NCBI GenBank assembly: GCA_907163375.1
Contig: CAJQUW010016946.1
Span: forward strand, 496,001 to 560,000
DNA from: Prostheceraeus crozeri
Taxonomy: Eukaryota > Platyhelminthes > Polycladida > Euryleptidae
DNA: 64,000 nt
Direction of reading: 5' to 3'
The translations under genes and the position numbers were made by a program. The notes below the pieces were generated by a model that saw only the letters and a list, made by a program, of their open reading frames with translations, was not told where the DNA came from and did not search any database. This document shows, in pieces, positions 20,648 to 34,300 of this stretch (within the stretch, counting starts at the first letter, position 1; each line of letters starts with the position of its first letter).

Positions 20648-21148
20648 TTACGTTGCAGTTCCGCTCGCAGTCACGGCTGCAGGGGTCTCGCGATCGAGGT
20701 CGACATCCTCGATAGGTTGCGACTGTAGCTCTCCCTCCTCCTCCTCCTCACTATCGCTGCTAAGTATCGACAGCGAGCTCTCGCTACTAAGTGAGGATAC
20801 AGCGGCAATCGCTTCAATGGCGGATTGTAGCTCAGTGGCCTCAGTGGCGAAGAGTGAGCTCCGTACATGTTTGTTGACGGATTGTAGCTCCAAAGAACGG
20901 AGCTCAGTGGCGAAGAGTGAACTCCGTTCTTCTTCGCCTACTTCGCCCCTTTGACACTCGCTGTGTTGTGAGTGCCAATCCTCCAGCCGCTCACTTAAGC
21001 GACTGACTTTGTGGGCTCCGCAATAGTAGCGAGCGACCCCTATCTGTTTCTTGCTAGTGCAAGCGTGTTTCTTGAAGGCGTCAGCTCGGAATACCTTCCG
21101 GCATTGACACAGTTTGAAACTGGTCTTGACATTATTGTATTTCGGCAT
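20648..21148 (-). CDS. Zinc-finger/acidic open frame of island 2 (166 aa)
   Basis: Starts at an ATG three bases after an acceptor-like TTTTTCGCTTCAG on the minus strand, about 1.04 kb downstream of the leader donor in the cap. Near the N-terminus is a C2HC finger (CQCRKVFRADAFKKHAC). The middle carries a tandem peptide repeat, RSSLFATE followed by ELQS, twice. The C-terminal third is serine-rich, then strongly acidic (SDSEEEEEGEL). This layout resembles a small nuclear regulator with an acidic tail, but no family is recognised. It shares its promoter cap with the 88-aa frame of the palindrome arms although the coding parts differ. Confidence 0.55.
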   Translation of the reverse strand: MPKYNNVKTSFKLCQCRKVFRADAFKKHACTSKKQIGVARYYCGAHKVSRLSERLEDWHSQHSECQRGEVGEEERSSLFATELRSLELQSVNKHVRSSLFATEATELQSAIEAIAAVSSLSSESSLSILSSDSEEEEEGELQSQPIEDVDLDRETPAAVTASGTAT

Positions 21149-21150
21149 TT

Positions 21151-22186
21151 CTGAAGCGAAAAACGGAAAACAATGATTTTACACTTAGTGAGGAATGATA
21201 GATTTGAGTATAGTGAGTGACACTCGATCCCGTCGACAGCCCGAAGGCCTTGTACTGATCACTAGGGAAGTGAGAGATCTTCCCCGATACCCGCTATTTA
21301 CAGCTTAAGACATCATTGTCACTGCCCCGAAGTGGTAACAGCAACGCCGAGTCAAAGGTAGTGAACAGTAGCTGGGATCTAGCCCCTCAAAGCTGCCTTA
21401 GACTTAGTTAAATTTGAAATCTGATAGCAGATTTGAACTCAGCATACTTGAAAACCTTGAGGAAACATCCCAAGTCATTGCTTTGATCAGCTTGATAGCA
21501 AGCCGTAGAGAGCTTGATTCACCAGCGTTTTGCAATGGAGATGTTTAGAGGCCACCCATGACAAGATAGCTAAGACTCAACCGATTGGCGTTCAAAGTGC
21601 TACGTTGAGAACTGTGTCAAATGCCCAACATGAGACATGAGTTGTCCCAGCGGTTTCGGTCTAAAATATGACACACTCCCCTGCCACACTTATCACTACG
21701 GCATCGTCCGCCGTCCCGAAGGAACACCCTGTCAGTGGAATATTACAGCAAAACTCTCCGTGTCTTGCTCGCTTTTAGTGAAAAGCCGCTTATACCATGA
21801 GAAGACTGGCTCAGACATCATTAAAAATGCTTTCATTGACTTCAGCAGGGTCGAAAACCCCAGAAAACCTCCAAAACTAGTGAATTTAAATTTTTCAACT
21901 TTTTAGCACTACTTATGAAATTTTATAAGTAGTCTATCACTTAGGGCAGGTCAATAGCGACCGAACCTTTTTTGAATCAAGTCAAACGGACTTGTAGAAG
22001 CAAAGTTACAAGCCTTTAAAGTTTTGGAGTCTTTTATGGCCTGGAGACGAAGGCCATCTCCTGGCTAACCTCTAAGTCTGACGCCTTAGCTGATATCAGC
22101 AATGAAATTTTCTAAGTCGGTTTCTTACAGAAACCCGGAATTTGGAATGTCCGAAGCTATCATCGGAGCTCAGAGAGACGACCTAC
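21151..22186 (-). other. Cap intron of island 2
   Basis: Minus-strand donor AGAG/GTAGGT at 22186 and acceptor TTTTTCGCTTCAG ending at 21151 bound 1036 bp that closely match the cap of both palindrome arms. It contains the conserved block seen at 1000-1050 in the left arm and TGCTATCA motifs. No coding frame is supported within it. Confidence 0.4.
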
Positions 22187-22270
22187 CTCTGACAATCGCT
22201 CTCGTCTTAATGACAAGTCTCTCTCGGCTCCCATCTTATATACTGTGTGGCGATCAGCTGATGACGTAAT
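22187..22270 (-). promoter_or_regulatory. Core promoter of the cap, island 2 (intact)
   Basis: TATATAA runs from 22242 to 22236, the TCATT initiator has its A at 22211 (31 bp away), and a 25-nt leader runs to the donor at 22186. TTACGTCA lies at 22269-22262. It is the same layout as in the left arm, with the satellite immediately upstream. Confidence 0.6.
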
Positions 22271-22316
22271 ATCCATCATCCAAACACTTAAAACGCTTCT
22301 ATCGCCGGTTCTAGTG

Positions 22317-25300
22317 CTCCGATTGAGCTGGAAATACACCACTTCCATGTAGACTTTGACGCTGAATCCGAAACTGGCCTCCGTTTTCCTATCCGATGCT
22401 TCGTTTTGGCTCTACAGCCCAAAGCCTTCGCGAAAATTTTATCTCTCCGATTGACTTGAAACTCACCATGTTGATAGAGAATTTCATGCTGATTCCAAAT
22501 CTGAAATCCGTTTTCCCATCCGATGCTTCGTTTTGACGCTAGAGCCCAAAACGTCCAAAATTCTAACTCTGTCGTTTTTCGCCAATCTCCCAAATCTTAA
22601 ATGGCGTCTCACATCTAAACGAAGACAGATATGAACAAGCCGTTTCTTTCAGTGAATTTGTCTCACTCTTAGCTTTCAAACGAGCTATTGCACGTCAAAA
22701 TCCGTCCACTAGAAGCAAAGTTGGAAGGTCGGTGCCGAGGGGGGGACGTCAGCGAAAATTTTTCTCTCCGATTGCTTTCAAATTCACCATACAGATGCAG
22801 AATTTCACGCTGAATCCGAATCCGGCCTCCGTTTTCCCATCCGATGCTTCGTTTTGGCGCTACAGCCCACAGCCATCGCAAAAATTCTAACTCGTTTCTT
22901 CGAAAAATGTTGAAAATTTTTTCTCTCCGATTGACTTGAAACTCACCATGTTGATAGAGAATTTCATGCTGATTCCAAATCTGAAATCCGTTTTCCATCC
23001 GATGCTTCGTTTTGACGCTAGAGCCCAAAACGTCCAAAATTCTAACTCTGTCGTTTTTCGCCAATCTCCCAAAATCTTAAATGGCGTCTCACATCTAAAC
23101 GAAGACAGATATGAACAAGCCGTTTCTTTCAGTGAATTTGTCTCACTCTTAGCTTTCAAACGAGCTATTGCACGACAAAATCCGTCCACTAGAAGCAAAG
23201 TTGGAAGGTCGGTGCCGAGGGGGGGGGACGTCAGCGAAAATTTTTCTCTCCGATTGCTTTCAAATTCACCATACAGATGCAGAATTTCACGCTGAATCCG
23301 AATCCGGCCTCCGTTTTCCCATCCGATGCTTCGTTTTGGCGCTACAGCCCACAGCCATCGCAAAAATTCTAACTCTGTCGTTTCTTCGAAAAATGTTGAA
23401 AATTTTTTCTCTCCGATTGACTTGAAACTCACCATGTTGATAGAGAATTTCATGCTGATTCCAAATCTGAAATCCGTTTTCCATCCGATGCTTCGTTTTG
23501 ACGCTAGAGCCCAAAACGTCCAAAATTCTAACTCTGTCGTTTTTCGCCAATCTCCCAAAATCTTAAATGGCGTCTCACATCTAAACGAAGACAGATATGA
23601 ACAAGCCGTTTCTTTCAGTGAATTTGTCTCACTCTTAGCTTTCAAACGAGCTATTGCACGTCAAAATCCGTCCACTAGAAGCAAAGTTGGAAGGTCGGTG
23701 CCGGGGGGGGGGACGTCAGCGAAAATTTTTCTCTCCGATTGCTTTCAAATTCACCATACAGATGCAGAATTTCACGCTGAATCCGAATCCGGCCTCCGTT
23801 TTCCCATCCGATGCTTCGTTTTGGCGCTACAGCCCAAAACGTCCAAAATTCTAACTCTGTCGTTTTTCGCCAATCTCCCAAATCTTAAATGGCGTCTCAC
23901 ATCTAAACGAAGACAGATATGAACAAGCCGTTTCTTTCAGTGAATTTGTCTCACTCTTAGCTTTCAAACGAGCTATTGCACGTCAAAATCCGTCCACTAG
24001 AAGCAAAGTTGGAAGGTCGGTGCCGGGGGGGGGGGACGTCAGCGAAAATTTTTCTCTCCGATTGCTTTCAAATTCACCATACAGATGCAGAATTTCACGC
24101 TGAATCCGAATCCGGCCTCCGTTTTCCCATCCGATGCTTCGTTTTGGCGCTACAGCCCACAGCCATCGCAAAAATTCTAACTCGTTTCTTCGAAAAATGT
24201 TGAAAATTTTTTCTCTCCGATTGACTTGAAACTCACCATGTTGATAGAGAATTTCATGCTGATTCCAAATCTGAAATCCGTTTTCCATCCGATGCTTCGT
24301 TTTGACGCTAGAGCCCAAAACGTCCAAAATTCTAACTCTGTCGTTTTTCGCCAATCTCCCAAAATCTTAAATGGCGTCTCACATCTAAACGAAGACAGAT
24401 ATGAACAAGCCGTTTCTTTCAGTGAATTTGTCTCACTCTTAGCTTTCAAACGAGCTATTGCACGTCAAAATCCGTCCACTAGAAGCAAAGTTGGAAGGTC
24501 GGTGCCGGGGGGGGGGACGTCAGCGAAAATTTTTCTCTCCGATTGCTTTCAAATTCACCATACAGATGCAGAATTTCACGCTGAATCCGAATCCGGCCTC
24601 CGTTTTCCCATCCGATGCTTCGTTTTGGCGCTACAGCCCAAAACGTCCAAAATTCTAACTCTGTCGTTTTTCGCCAATCTCCCAAAATCTTAAATGGCGT
24701 CTCACATCTAAACGAAGACAGATATGAACAAGCCGTTTCTTTCAGTGAATTTGTCTCACTCTTAGCTTTCAAACGAGCTATTGCACGACAAAATCCGTCC
24801 ACTAGAAGCAAAGTTGGAAGGTCGGTGCCGAGGGGGGGGACGTCAGCGAAAATTTTTCTCTCCGATTGCTTTCAAATTCACCATACAGATGCAGAATTTC
24901 ACGCTGAATCCGAATCCGGCCTCCGTTTTCCCATCCGATGCTTCGTTTTGGCGCTACAGCCCACAGCCATCGCAAAAATTCTAACTCGTTTCTTCGAAAA
25001 ATGTTGAAAATTTTTTCTCTCCGATTGACTTGAAACTCACCATGTTGATAGAGAATTTCATGCTGATTCCAAATCTGAAATCCGTTTTCCATCCGATGCT
25101 TCGTTTTGACGCTAGAGCCCAAAACGTCCAAAATTCTAACTCTGTCGTTTTTCGCCAATCTCCCAAATCTTAAATGGCGTCTCACATCTAAACGAAGACA
25201 GATATGAACAAGCCGTTTCTTTCAGTGAATTTGTCTCACTCTTAGCTTTCAAACGAGCTATTGCACGTCAAAATCCGTCCACTAGAAGCAAAGTTGGAAG

Positions 25301-28300
25301 GTCGGTGCCGAGGGGGGGGGACGTCAGCGAAAATTTTTCTCTCCGATTGCTTTCAAATTCACCATACAGATGCAGAATTTCACGCTGAATCCGAATCCGG
25401 CCTCCGTTTTCCCATCCGATGCTTCGTTTTGGCGCTACAGCCCAAAACGTCCAAAATTCTAACTCTGTCGTTTTTCGCCAATCTCCCAAAATCTTAAATG
25501 GCGTCTCACATCTAAACGAAGACAGATATGAACAAGCCGTTTCTTTCAGTGAATTTGTCTCACTCTTAGCTTTCAAACGAGCTATTGCACGTCAAAATCC
25601 GTCCACTAGAAGCAAAGTTGGAAGGTCGGTGCCGAGGGGGGGACGTCAGCGAAAATTTTTCTCTCCGATTGCTTTCAAATTCACCATACAGATGCAGAAT
25701 TTCACGCTGAATCCGAATCCGGCCTCCGTTTTCCCATCCGATGCTTCGTTTTGGCGCTACAGCCCACAGCCATCGCAAAAATTCTAACTCGTTTCTTCGA
25801 AAAATGTTGAAAATTTTTTCTCTCCGATTGACTTGAAACTCACCATGTTGATAGAGAATTTCATGCTGATTCCAAATCTGAAATCCGTTTTCCATCCGAT
25901 GCTTCGTTTTGACGCTAGAGCCCAAAACGTCCAAAATTCTAACTCTGTCGTTTTTCGCCAATCTCCCAAAATCTTAAATGGCGTCTCACATCTAAACGAA
26001 GACAGATATGAACAAGCCGTTTCTTTCAGTGAATTTGTCTCACTCTTAGCTTTCAAACGAGCTATTGCACGTCAAAATCCGTCCACTAGAAGCAAAGTTG
26101 GAAGGTCGGTGCCGGGGGGGGGGACGTCAGCGAAAATTTTTCTCTCCGATTGCTTTCAAATTCACCATACAGATGCAGAATTTCACGCTGAATCCGAATC
26201 CGGCCTCCGTTTTCCCATCCGATGCTTCGTTTTGGCGCTACAGCCCAAAACGTCCAACATTTTAACTCTGTCGTTTTTTCGAAAAATGTTGAAAATTTTT
26301 TCTCTCCGATTGACTTGAAACTCACCATGTTGATAGAGAATTTCATGCTGATTCCAAATCTGAAATCCGTTTTCCATCCGATGCTTCGTTTTGACGCTAG
26401 AGCCCAAAACGTCCAAAATTCTAACTCTGTCGTTTTTCGCCAATCTCCCAAAATCTTAAATGGCGTCTCACATCTAAACGAAGACAGATATGAACAAGCC
26501 GTTTCTTTCAGTGAATTTGTCTCACTCTTAGCTTTCAAACGAGCTATTGCACGTCAAAATCCGTCCACTAGAAGCAAAGTTGGAAGGTCGGTGCCGAGGG
26601 GGGGACGTCAGCGAAAATTTTTCTCTCCGATTGCTTTCAAATTCACCATACAGATGCAGAATTTCACGCTGAATCCGAATCCGGCCTCCGTTTTCCCATC
26701 CGATGCTTCGTTTTGGCGCTACAGCCCAAAACGTCCAAAATTCTAACTCTGTCGTTTTTCGCCAATCTCCCAAAATCTTAAATGGCGTCTCACATCTAAA
26801 CGAAGACAGATATGAACAAGCCGTTTCTTTCAGTGAATTTGTCTCACTCTTAGCTTTCAAACGAGCTATTGCACGTCAAAATCCGTCCACTAGAAGCAAA
26901 GTTGGAAGGTCGGTGCCGAGGGGGGGGGACGTCAGCGAAAATTTTTCTCTCCGATTGCTTTCAAATTCACCATACAGATGCAGAATTTCACGCTGAATCC
27001 GAATCCGGCCTCCGTTTTCCCATCCGATGCTTCGTTTTGGCGCTACAGCCCCAAAACGTCCAAAATTCTAACTCGTTTTTTCGAAAAATGTTGAAAATTT
27101 TTTCTCTCCGATTGACTTGAAACTCACCATGTTGATAGAGAATTTCATGCTGATTCCAAATCTGAAATCCGTTTTCCATCCGATGCTTCGTTTTGACGCT
27201 AGAGCCCAAAACGTCCAAAATTCTAACTCTGTCGTTTTTCGCCAATCTCCCAAAATCTTAAATGGCGTCTCACATCTAAACGAAGACAGATATGAACAAG
27301 CCGTTTCTTTCAGTGAATTTGTCTCACTCTTAGCTTTCAAACGAGCTATTGCACGTCAAAATCCGTCCACTAGAAGCAAAGTTGGAAGGTCGGTGCCGAG
27401 GGGGGGGACGTCAGCGAAAATTTTTCTCTCCGATTGCTTTCAAATTCACCATACAGATGCAGAATTTCACGCTGAATCCGAATCCGGCCTCCGTTTTCCC
27501 ATCCGATGCTTCGTTTTGGCGCTACAGCCCAAAGCCATCGCAAAAATTCTAACTCTGTCGTTTTTTCGAAAAATGTTGAAAATTTTTTCTCTCCGATTGA
27601 CTTGAAACTCACCATGTTGATAGAGAATTTCATGCTGATTCCAAATCTGAAATCCGTTTTCCATCCGATGCTTCGTTTTGACGCTACAGCCCAAAACGTC
27701 CAAAATTCTAACTCTGTCGTTTTTCGCCAATCTCCCAAAATCTTAAATGGCGTCTCACATCTAAACGAAGACAGATATGAACAAGCCGTTTCTTTCAGTG
27801 AATTTGTCTCACTCTTAGCTTTCAAACGAGCTATTGCACGTCAAAATCCGTCCACTAGAAGCAAAGTTGGAAGGTCGGTGCCGAGGGGGGGGGGACGTCA
27901 GCGAAAATTTTTCTCTCCGATTGCTTTCAAATTCACCATACAGATGCAGAATTTCACGCTGAATCCGAATCCGGCCTCCGTTTTCCCATCCGATGCTTCG
28001 TTTTGGCGCTACAGCCCAAAACGTCCAAAATTCTAACTCTGTCGTTTTTCGCCAATCTCCCAAATCTTAAATGGCGTCTCACATCTAAACGAAGACAGAT
28101 ATGAACAAGCCGTTTCTTTCAGTGAATTTGTCTCACTCTTAGCTTTCAAACGAGCTATTGCACGTCAAAATCCGTCCACTAGAAGCAAAGTTGGAAGGTC
28201 GGTGCCGAGGGGGGGGACGTCAGCGAAAATTTTTCTCTCCGATTGCTTTCAAATTCACCATACAGATGCAGAATTTCACGCTGAATCCGAATCCGGCCTC

Positions 28301-31300
28301 CGTTTTCCCATCCGATGCTTCGTTTTGGCGCTACAGCCCAAAACGTCCAAAATTCTAACTCTGTCGTTTTTCGCCAATCTCCCAAAATCTTAAATGGCGT
28401 CTCACATCTAAACGAAGACAGATATGAACAAGCCGTTTCTTTCAGTGAATTTGTCTCACTCTTAGCTTTCAAACGAGCTATTGCACGTCAAAATCCGTCC
28501 ACTAGAAGCAAAGTTGGAAGGTCGGTGCCGAGGGGGGGGACGTCAGCGAAAATTTTTCTCTCCGATTGCTTTCAAATTCACCATACAGATGCAGAATTTC
28601 ACGCTGAATCCGAATCCGGCCTCCGTTTTCCCATCCGATGCTTCGTTTTGGCGCTACAGCCCAAAACGTCCAACATTTTAACTCTGTCGTTTTTTCGAAA
28701 AATGTTGAAAATTTTTTCTCTCCGATTGACTTGAAACTCACCATGTTGATAGAGAATTTCATGCTGATTCCAAATCTGAAATCCGTTTTCCATCCGATGC
28801 TTCGTTTTGACGCTAGAGCCCAAAACGTCCAAAATTCTAACTCTGTCGTTTTTCGCCAATCTCCCAAAATCTTAAATGGCGTCTCACATCTAAACGAAGA
28901 CAGATATGAACAAGCCGTTTCTTTCAGTGAATTTGTCTCACTCTTAGCTTTCAAACGAGCTATTGCACGTCAAAATCCGTCCACTAGAAGCAAAGTTGGA
29001 AGGTCGGTGCCGGGGGGGGGGACGTCAGCGAAAATTTTTCTCTCCGATTGCTTTCAAATTCACCATACAGATGCAGAATTTCACGCTGAATCCGAATCCG
29101 GCCTCCGTTTTCCCATCCGATGCTTCGTTTTGGCGCTACAGCCCAAAACGTCCAAAATTCTAACTCTGTCGTTTTTCGCCAATCTCCCAAAATCTTAAAT
29201 GGCGTCTCACATCTAAACGAAGACAGATATGAACAAGCCGTTTCTTTCAGTGAATTTGTCTCACTCTTAGCTTTCAAACGAGCTATTGCACGTCAAAATC
29301 CGTCCACTAGAAGCAAAGTTGGAAGGTCGGTGCCGGGGGGGGGGACGTCAGCGAAAATTTTTCTCTCCGATTGCTTTCAAATTCACCATACAGATGCAGA
29401 ATTTCACGCTGAATCCGAATCCGGCCTCCGTTTTCCCATCCGATGCTTCGTTTTGGCGCTACAGCCCAAAACGTCCAAAATTCTAACTCTGTCGTTTTTC
29501 GCCAATCTCCCAAAATCTTAAATGGCGTCTCACATCTAAACGAAGACAGATATGAACAAGCCGTTTCTTTCAGTGAATTTGTCTCACTCTTAGCTTTCAA
29601 ACGAGCTATTGCACGTCAAAATCCGTCCACTAGAAGCAAAGTTGGAAGGTCGGTGCCGGGGGGGGGGACGTCAGCGAAAATTTTTCTCTCCGATTGCTTT
29701 CAAATTCACCATACAGATGCAGAATTTCACGCTGAATCCGAATCCGGCCTCCGTTTTCCCATCCGATGCTTCGTTTTGGCGCTACAGCCCAAAACGTCCA
29801 AAATTCTAACTCGTTTCTTCGAAAAATGTTGAAAATTTTTTCTCTCCGATTGACTTGAAACTCACCATGTTGATAGAGAATTTCATGCTGATTCCAAATC
29901 TGAAATCCGTTTTCCATCCGATGCTTCGTTTTGACGCTAGAGCCCAAAACGTCCAAAATTCTAACTCTGTCGTTTTTCGCCAATCTCCCAAAATCTTAAA
30001 TGGCGTCTCACATCTAAACGAAGACAGATATGAACAAGCCGTTTCTTTCAGTGAATTTGTCTCACTCTTAGCTTTCAAACGAGCTATTGCACGTCAAAAT
30101 CCGTCCACTAGAAGCAAAGTTGGAAGGTCGGTGCCGAGGGGGGGGACGTCAGCGAAAATTTTTCTCTCCGATTGCTTTCAAATTCACCATACAGATGCAG
30201 AATTTCACGCTGAATCCGAATCCGGCCTCCGTTTTCCCATCCGATGCTTCGTTTTGGCGCTACAGCCCAAAACGTCCAAAATTCTAACTCTGTCGTTTTT
30301 CGCCAATCTCCCAAAATCTTAAATGGCGTCTCACATCTAAACGAAGACAGATATGAACAAGCCGTTTCTTTCAGTGAATTTGTCTCACTCTTAGCTTTCA
30401 AACGAGCTATTGCACGTCAAAATCCGTCCACTAGAAGCAAAGTTGGAAGGTCGGTGCCGAGGGGGGGGACGTCAGCGAAAATTTTTCTCTCCGATTGCTT
30501 TCAAATTCACCATACAGATGCAGAATTTCACGCTGAATCCGAATCCGGCCTCCGTTTTCCCATCCGATGCTTCGTTTTGGCGCTACAGCCCAAAACGTCC
30601 AAAATTCTAACTCTGTCGTTTTTCGCCAATCTCCCAAATCTTAAATGGCGTCTCACATCTAAACGAAGACAGATATGAACAAGCCGTTTCTTTCAGTGAA
30701 TTTGTCTCACTCTTAGCTTTCAAACGAGCTATTGCACGTCAAAATCCGTCCACTAGAAGCAAAGTTGGAAGGTCGGTGCCGAGGGGGGGGGACGTCAGCG
30801 AAAATTTTTCTCTCCGATTGCTTTCAAATTCACCATACAGATGCAGAATTTCACGCTGAATCCGAATCCGGCCTCCGTTTTCCCATCCGATGCTTCGTTT
30901 TGGCGCTACAGCCCAAAACGTCCAAAATTCTAACTCGTTTCTTCGAAAAATGTTGAAAATTTTTTCTCTCCGATTGACTTGAAACTCACCATGTTGATAG
31001 AGAATTTCATGCTGATTCCAAATCTGAAATCCGTTTTCCATCCGATGCTTCGTTTTGACGCTAGAGCCCAAAACGTCCAAAATTCTAACTCTGTCGTTTT
31101 TCGCCAATCTCCCAAAATCTTAAATGGCGTCTCACATCTAAACGAAGACAGATATGAACAAGCCGTTTCTTTCAGTGAATTTGTCTCACTCTTAGCTTTC
31201 AAACGAGCTATTGCACGTCAAAATCCGTCCACTAGAAGCAAAGTTGGAAGGTCGGTGCCGAGGGGGGGGGGACGTCAGCGAAAATTTTTCTCTCCGATTG

Positions 31301-34300
31301 CTTTCAAATTCACCATACAGATGCAGAATTTCACGCTGAATCCGAATCCGGCCTCCGTTTTCCCATCCGATGCTTCGTTTTGGCGCTACAGCCCAAAACG
31401 TCCAAAATTCTAACTCTGTCGTTTTTCGCCAATCTCCCAAATCTTAAATGGCGTCTCACATCTAAACGAAGACAGATATGAACAAGCCGTTTCTTTCAGT
31501 GAATTTGTCTCACTCTTAGCTTTCAAACGAGCTATTGCACGTCAAAATCCGTCCACTAGAAGCAAAGTTGGAAGGTCGGTGCCGGGGGGGGGACGTCAGC
31601 GAAAATTTTTCTCTCCGATTGCTTTCAAATTCACCATACAGATGCAGAATTTCACGCTGAATCCGAATCCGGCCTCCGTTTTCCCATCCGATGCTTCGTT
31701 TTGGCGCTACAGCCCAAAACGTCCAAAATTCTAACTCTGTCGTTTTTCGCCAATCTCCCAAAATCTTAAATGGCGTCTCACATCTAAACGAAGACAGATA
31801 TGAACAAGCCGTTTCTTTCAGTGAATTTGTCTCACTCTTAGCTTTCAAACGAGCTATTGCACGTCAAAATCCGTCCACTAGAAGCAAAGTTGGAAGGTCG
31901 GTGCCGGGGGGGGGGACGTCAGCGAAAATTTTTCTCTCCGATTGCTTTCAAATTCACCATACAGATGCAGAATTTCACGCTGAATCCGAATCCGGCCTCC
32001 GTTTTCCCATCCGATGCTTCGTTTTGGCGCTACAGCCCAAAACGTCCAACATTTTAACTCTGTCGTTTTTTCGAAAAATGTTGAAAATTTTTTCTCTCCG
32101 ATTGACTTGAAACTCACCATGTTGATAGAGAATTTCATGCTGATTCCAAATCTGAAATCCGTTTTCCATCCGATGCTTCGTTTTGACGCTAGAGCCCAAA
32201 ACGTCCAAAATTCTAACTCTGTCGTTTTTCGCCAATCTCCCAAAATCTTAAATGGCGTCTCACATCTAAACGAAGACAGATATGAACAAGCCGTTTCTTT
32301 CAGTGAATTTGTCTCACTCTTAGCTTTCAAACGAGCTATTGCACGTCAAAATCCGTCCACTAGAAGCAAAGTTGGAAGGTCGGTGCCGAGGGGGGGGACG
32401 TCAGCGAAAATTTTTCTCTCCGATTGCTTTCAAATTCACCATACAGATGCAGAATTTCACGCTGAATCCGAATCCGGCCTCCGTTTTCCCATCCGATGCT
32501 TCGTTTTGGCGCTACAGCCCAAAACGTCCAACATTTTAACTCTGTCGTTTTTTCGAAAAATGTTGAAAATTTTTTCTCTCCGATTGACTTGAAACTCACC
32601 ATGTTGATAGAGAATTTCATGCTGATTCCAAATCTGAAATCCGTTTTCCATCCGATGCTTCGTTTTGACGCTAGAGCCCAAAACGTCCAAAATTCTAACT
32701 CTGTCGTTTTTCGCCAATCTCCCAAAATCTTAAATGGCGTCTCACATCTAAACGAAGACAGATATGAACAAGCCGTTTCTTTCAGTGAATTTGTCTCACT
32801 CTTAGCTTTCAAACGAGCTATTGCACGTCAAAATCCGTCCACTAGAAGCAAAGTTGGAAGGTCGGTGCCGAGGGGGGGGGACGTCAGCGAAAATTTTTCT
32901 CTCCGATTGCTTTCAAATTCACCATACAGATGCAGAATTTCACGCTGAATCCGAATCCGGCCTCCGTTTTCCCATCCGATGCTTCGTTTTGGCGCTACAG
33001 CCCAAAACGTCCAAAATTCTAACTCTGTCGTTTTTCGCCAATCTCCCAAAATCTTAAATGGCGTCTCACATCTAAACGAAGACAGATATGAACAAGCCGT
33101 TTCTTTCAGTGAATTTGTCTCACTCTTAGCTTTCAAACGAGCTATTGCACGTCAAAATCCGTCCACTAGAAGCAAAGTTGGAAGGTCGGTGCCGGGGGGG
33201 GGGACGTCAGCGAAAATTTTTCTCTCCGATTGCTTTCAAATTCACCATACAGATGCAGAATTTCACGCTGAATCCGAATCCGGCCTCCGTTTTCCCATCC
33301 GATGCTTCGTTTTGGCGCTACAGCCCAAAACGTCCAAAATTCTAACTCTGTCGTTTTTCGCCAATCTCCCAAAATCTTAAATGGCGTCTCACATCTAAAC
33401 GAAGACAGATATGAACAAGCCGTTTCTTTCAGTGAATTTGTCTCACTCTTAGCTTTCAAACGAGCTATTGCACGTCAAAATCCGTCCACTAGAAGCAAAG
33501 TTGGAAGGTCGGTGCCGAGGGGGGGGGGACGTCAGCGAAAATTTTTCTCTCCGATTGCTTTCAAATTCACCATACAGATGCAGAATTTCACGCTGAATCC
33601 GAATCCGGCCTCCGTTTTCCCATCCGATGCTTCGTTTTGGCGCTACAGCCCAAAACGTCCAAAATTCTAACTCGTTTCTTCGAAAAATGTTGAAAATTTT
33701 TTCTCTCCGATTGACTTGAAACTCACCATGTTGATAGAGAATTTCATGCTGATTCCAAATCTGAAATCCGTTTTCCATCCGATGCTTCGTTTTGACGCTA
33801 GAGCCCAAAACGTCCAAAATTCTAACTCTGTCGTTTTTCGCCAATCTCCCAAAATCTTAAATGGCGTCTCACATCTAAACGAAGACAGATATGAACAAGC
33901 CGTTTCTTTCAGTGAATTTGTCTCACTCTTAGCTTTCAAACGAGCTATTGCACGTCAAAATCCGTCCACTAGAAGCAAAGTTGGAAGGTCGGTGCCGAGG
34001 GGGGGGACGTCAGCGAAAATTTTTCTCTCCGATTGCTTTCAAATTCACCATACAGATGCAGAATTTCACGCTGAATCCGAATCCGGCCTCCGTTTTCCCA
34101 TCCGATGCTTCGTTTTGGCGCTACAGCCGAAAACGTCCAAAATTCTAACTCTGTCGTTTTTTCGAAAAATGTTGAAAATTTTTTCTCTCCGATTGACTTG
34201 AAACTCACCATGTTGATAGAGAATTTCATGCTGATTCCAAATCTGAAATCCGTTTTCCATCCGATGCTTCGTTTTGACGCTAGAGCCCAAAACGTCCAAA

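Larger units (their letters stand above)
15500..22316. mobile_element. Island 2: relic of a Polinton/adintovirus-type element joined to the satellite
   Basis: A 6.8-kb gene island inside the satellite. From left to right it holds a broken protein-primed-type DNA polymerase B with zinc-finger leader (minus), an unknown 149-aa gene (plus), segments Y and X shared with the palindrome arms, a coiled-coil and a zinc-finger/acidic frame (minus), and the promoter cap at the right end. No capsid, ATPase, protease or integrase is seen, so the family call rests on the polymerase alone. It is incomplete. A middling age is suggested: the polymerase is still easily read while the cap is nearly identical to the other copies. 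Confidence 0.55.

Noticed and set aside
20648-20955. Plus-strand 166-codon frame at 20454-20954 and the plus-strand frame at 18065-18463
   Set aside because: They are antisense shadows of the serine-rich zinc-finger/coiled-coil and zinc-finger segments on the minus strand.
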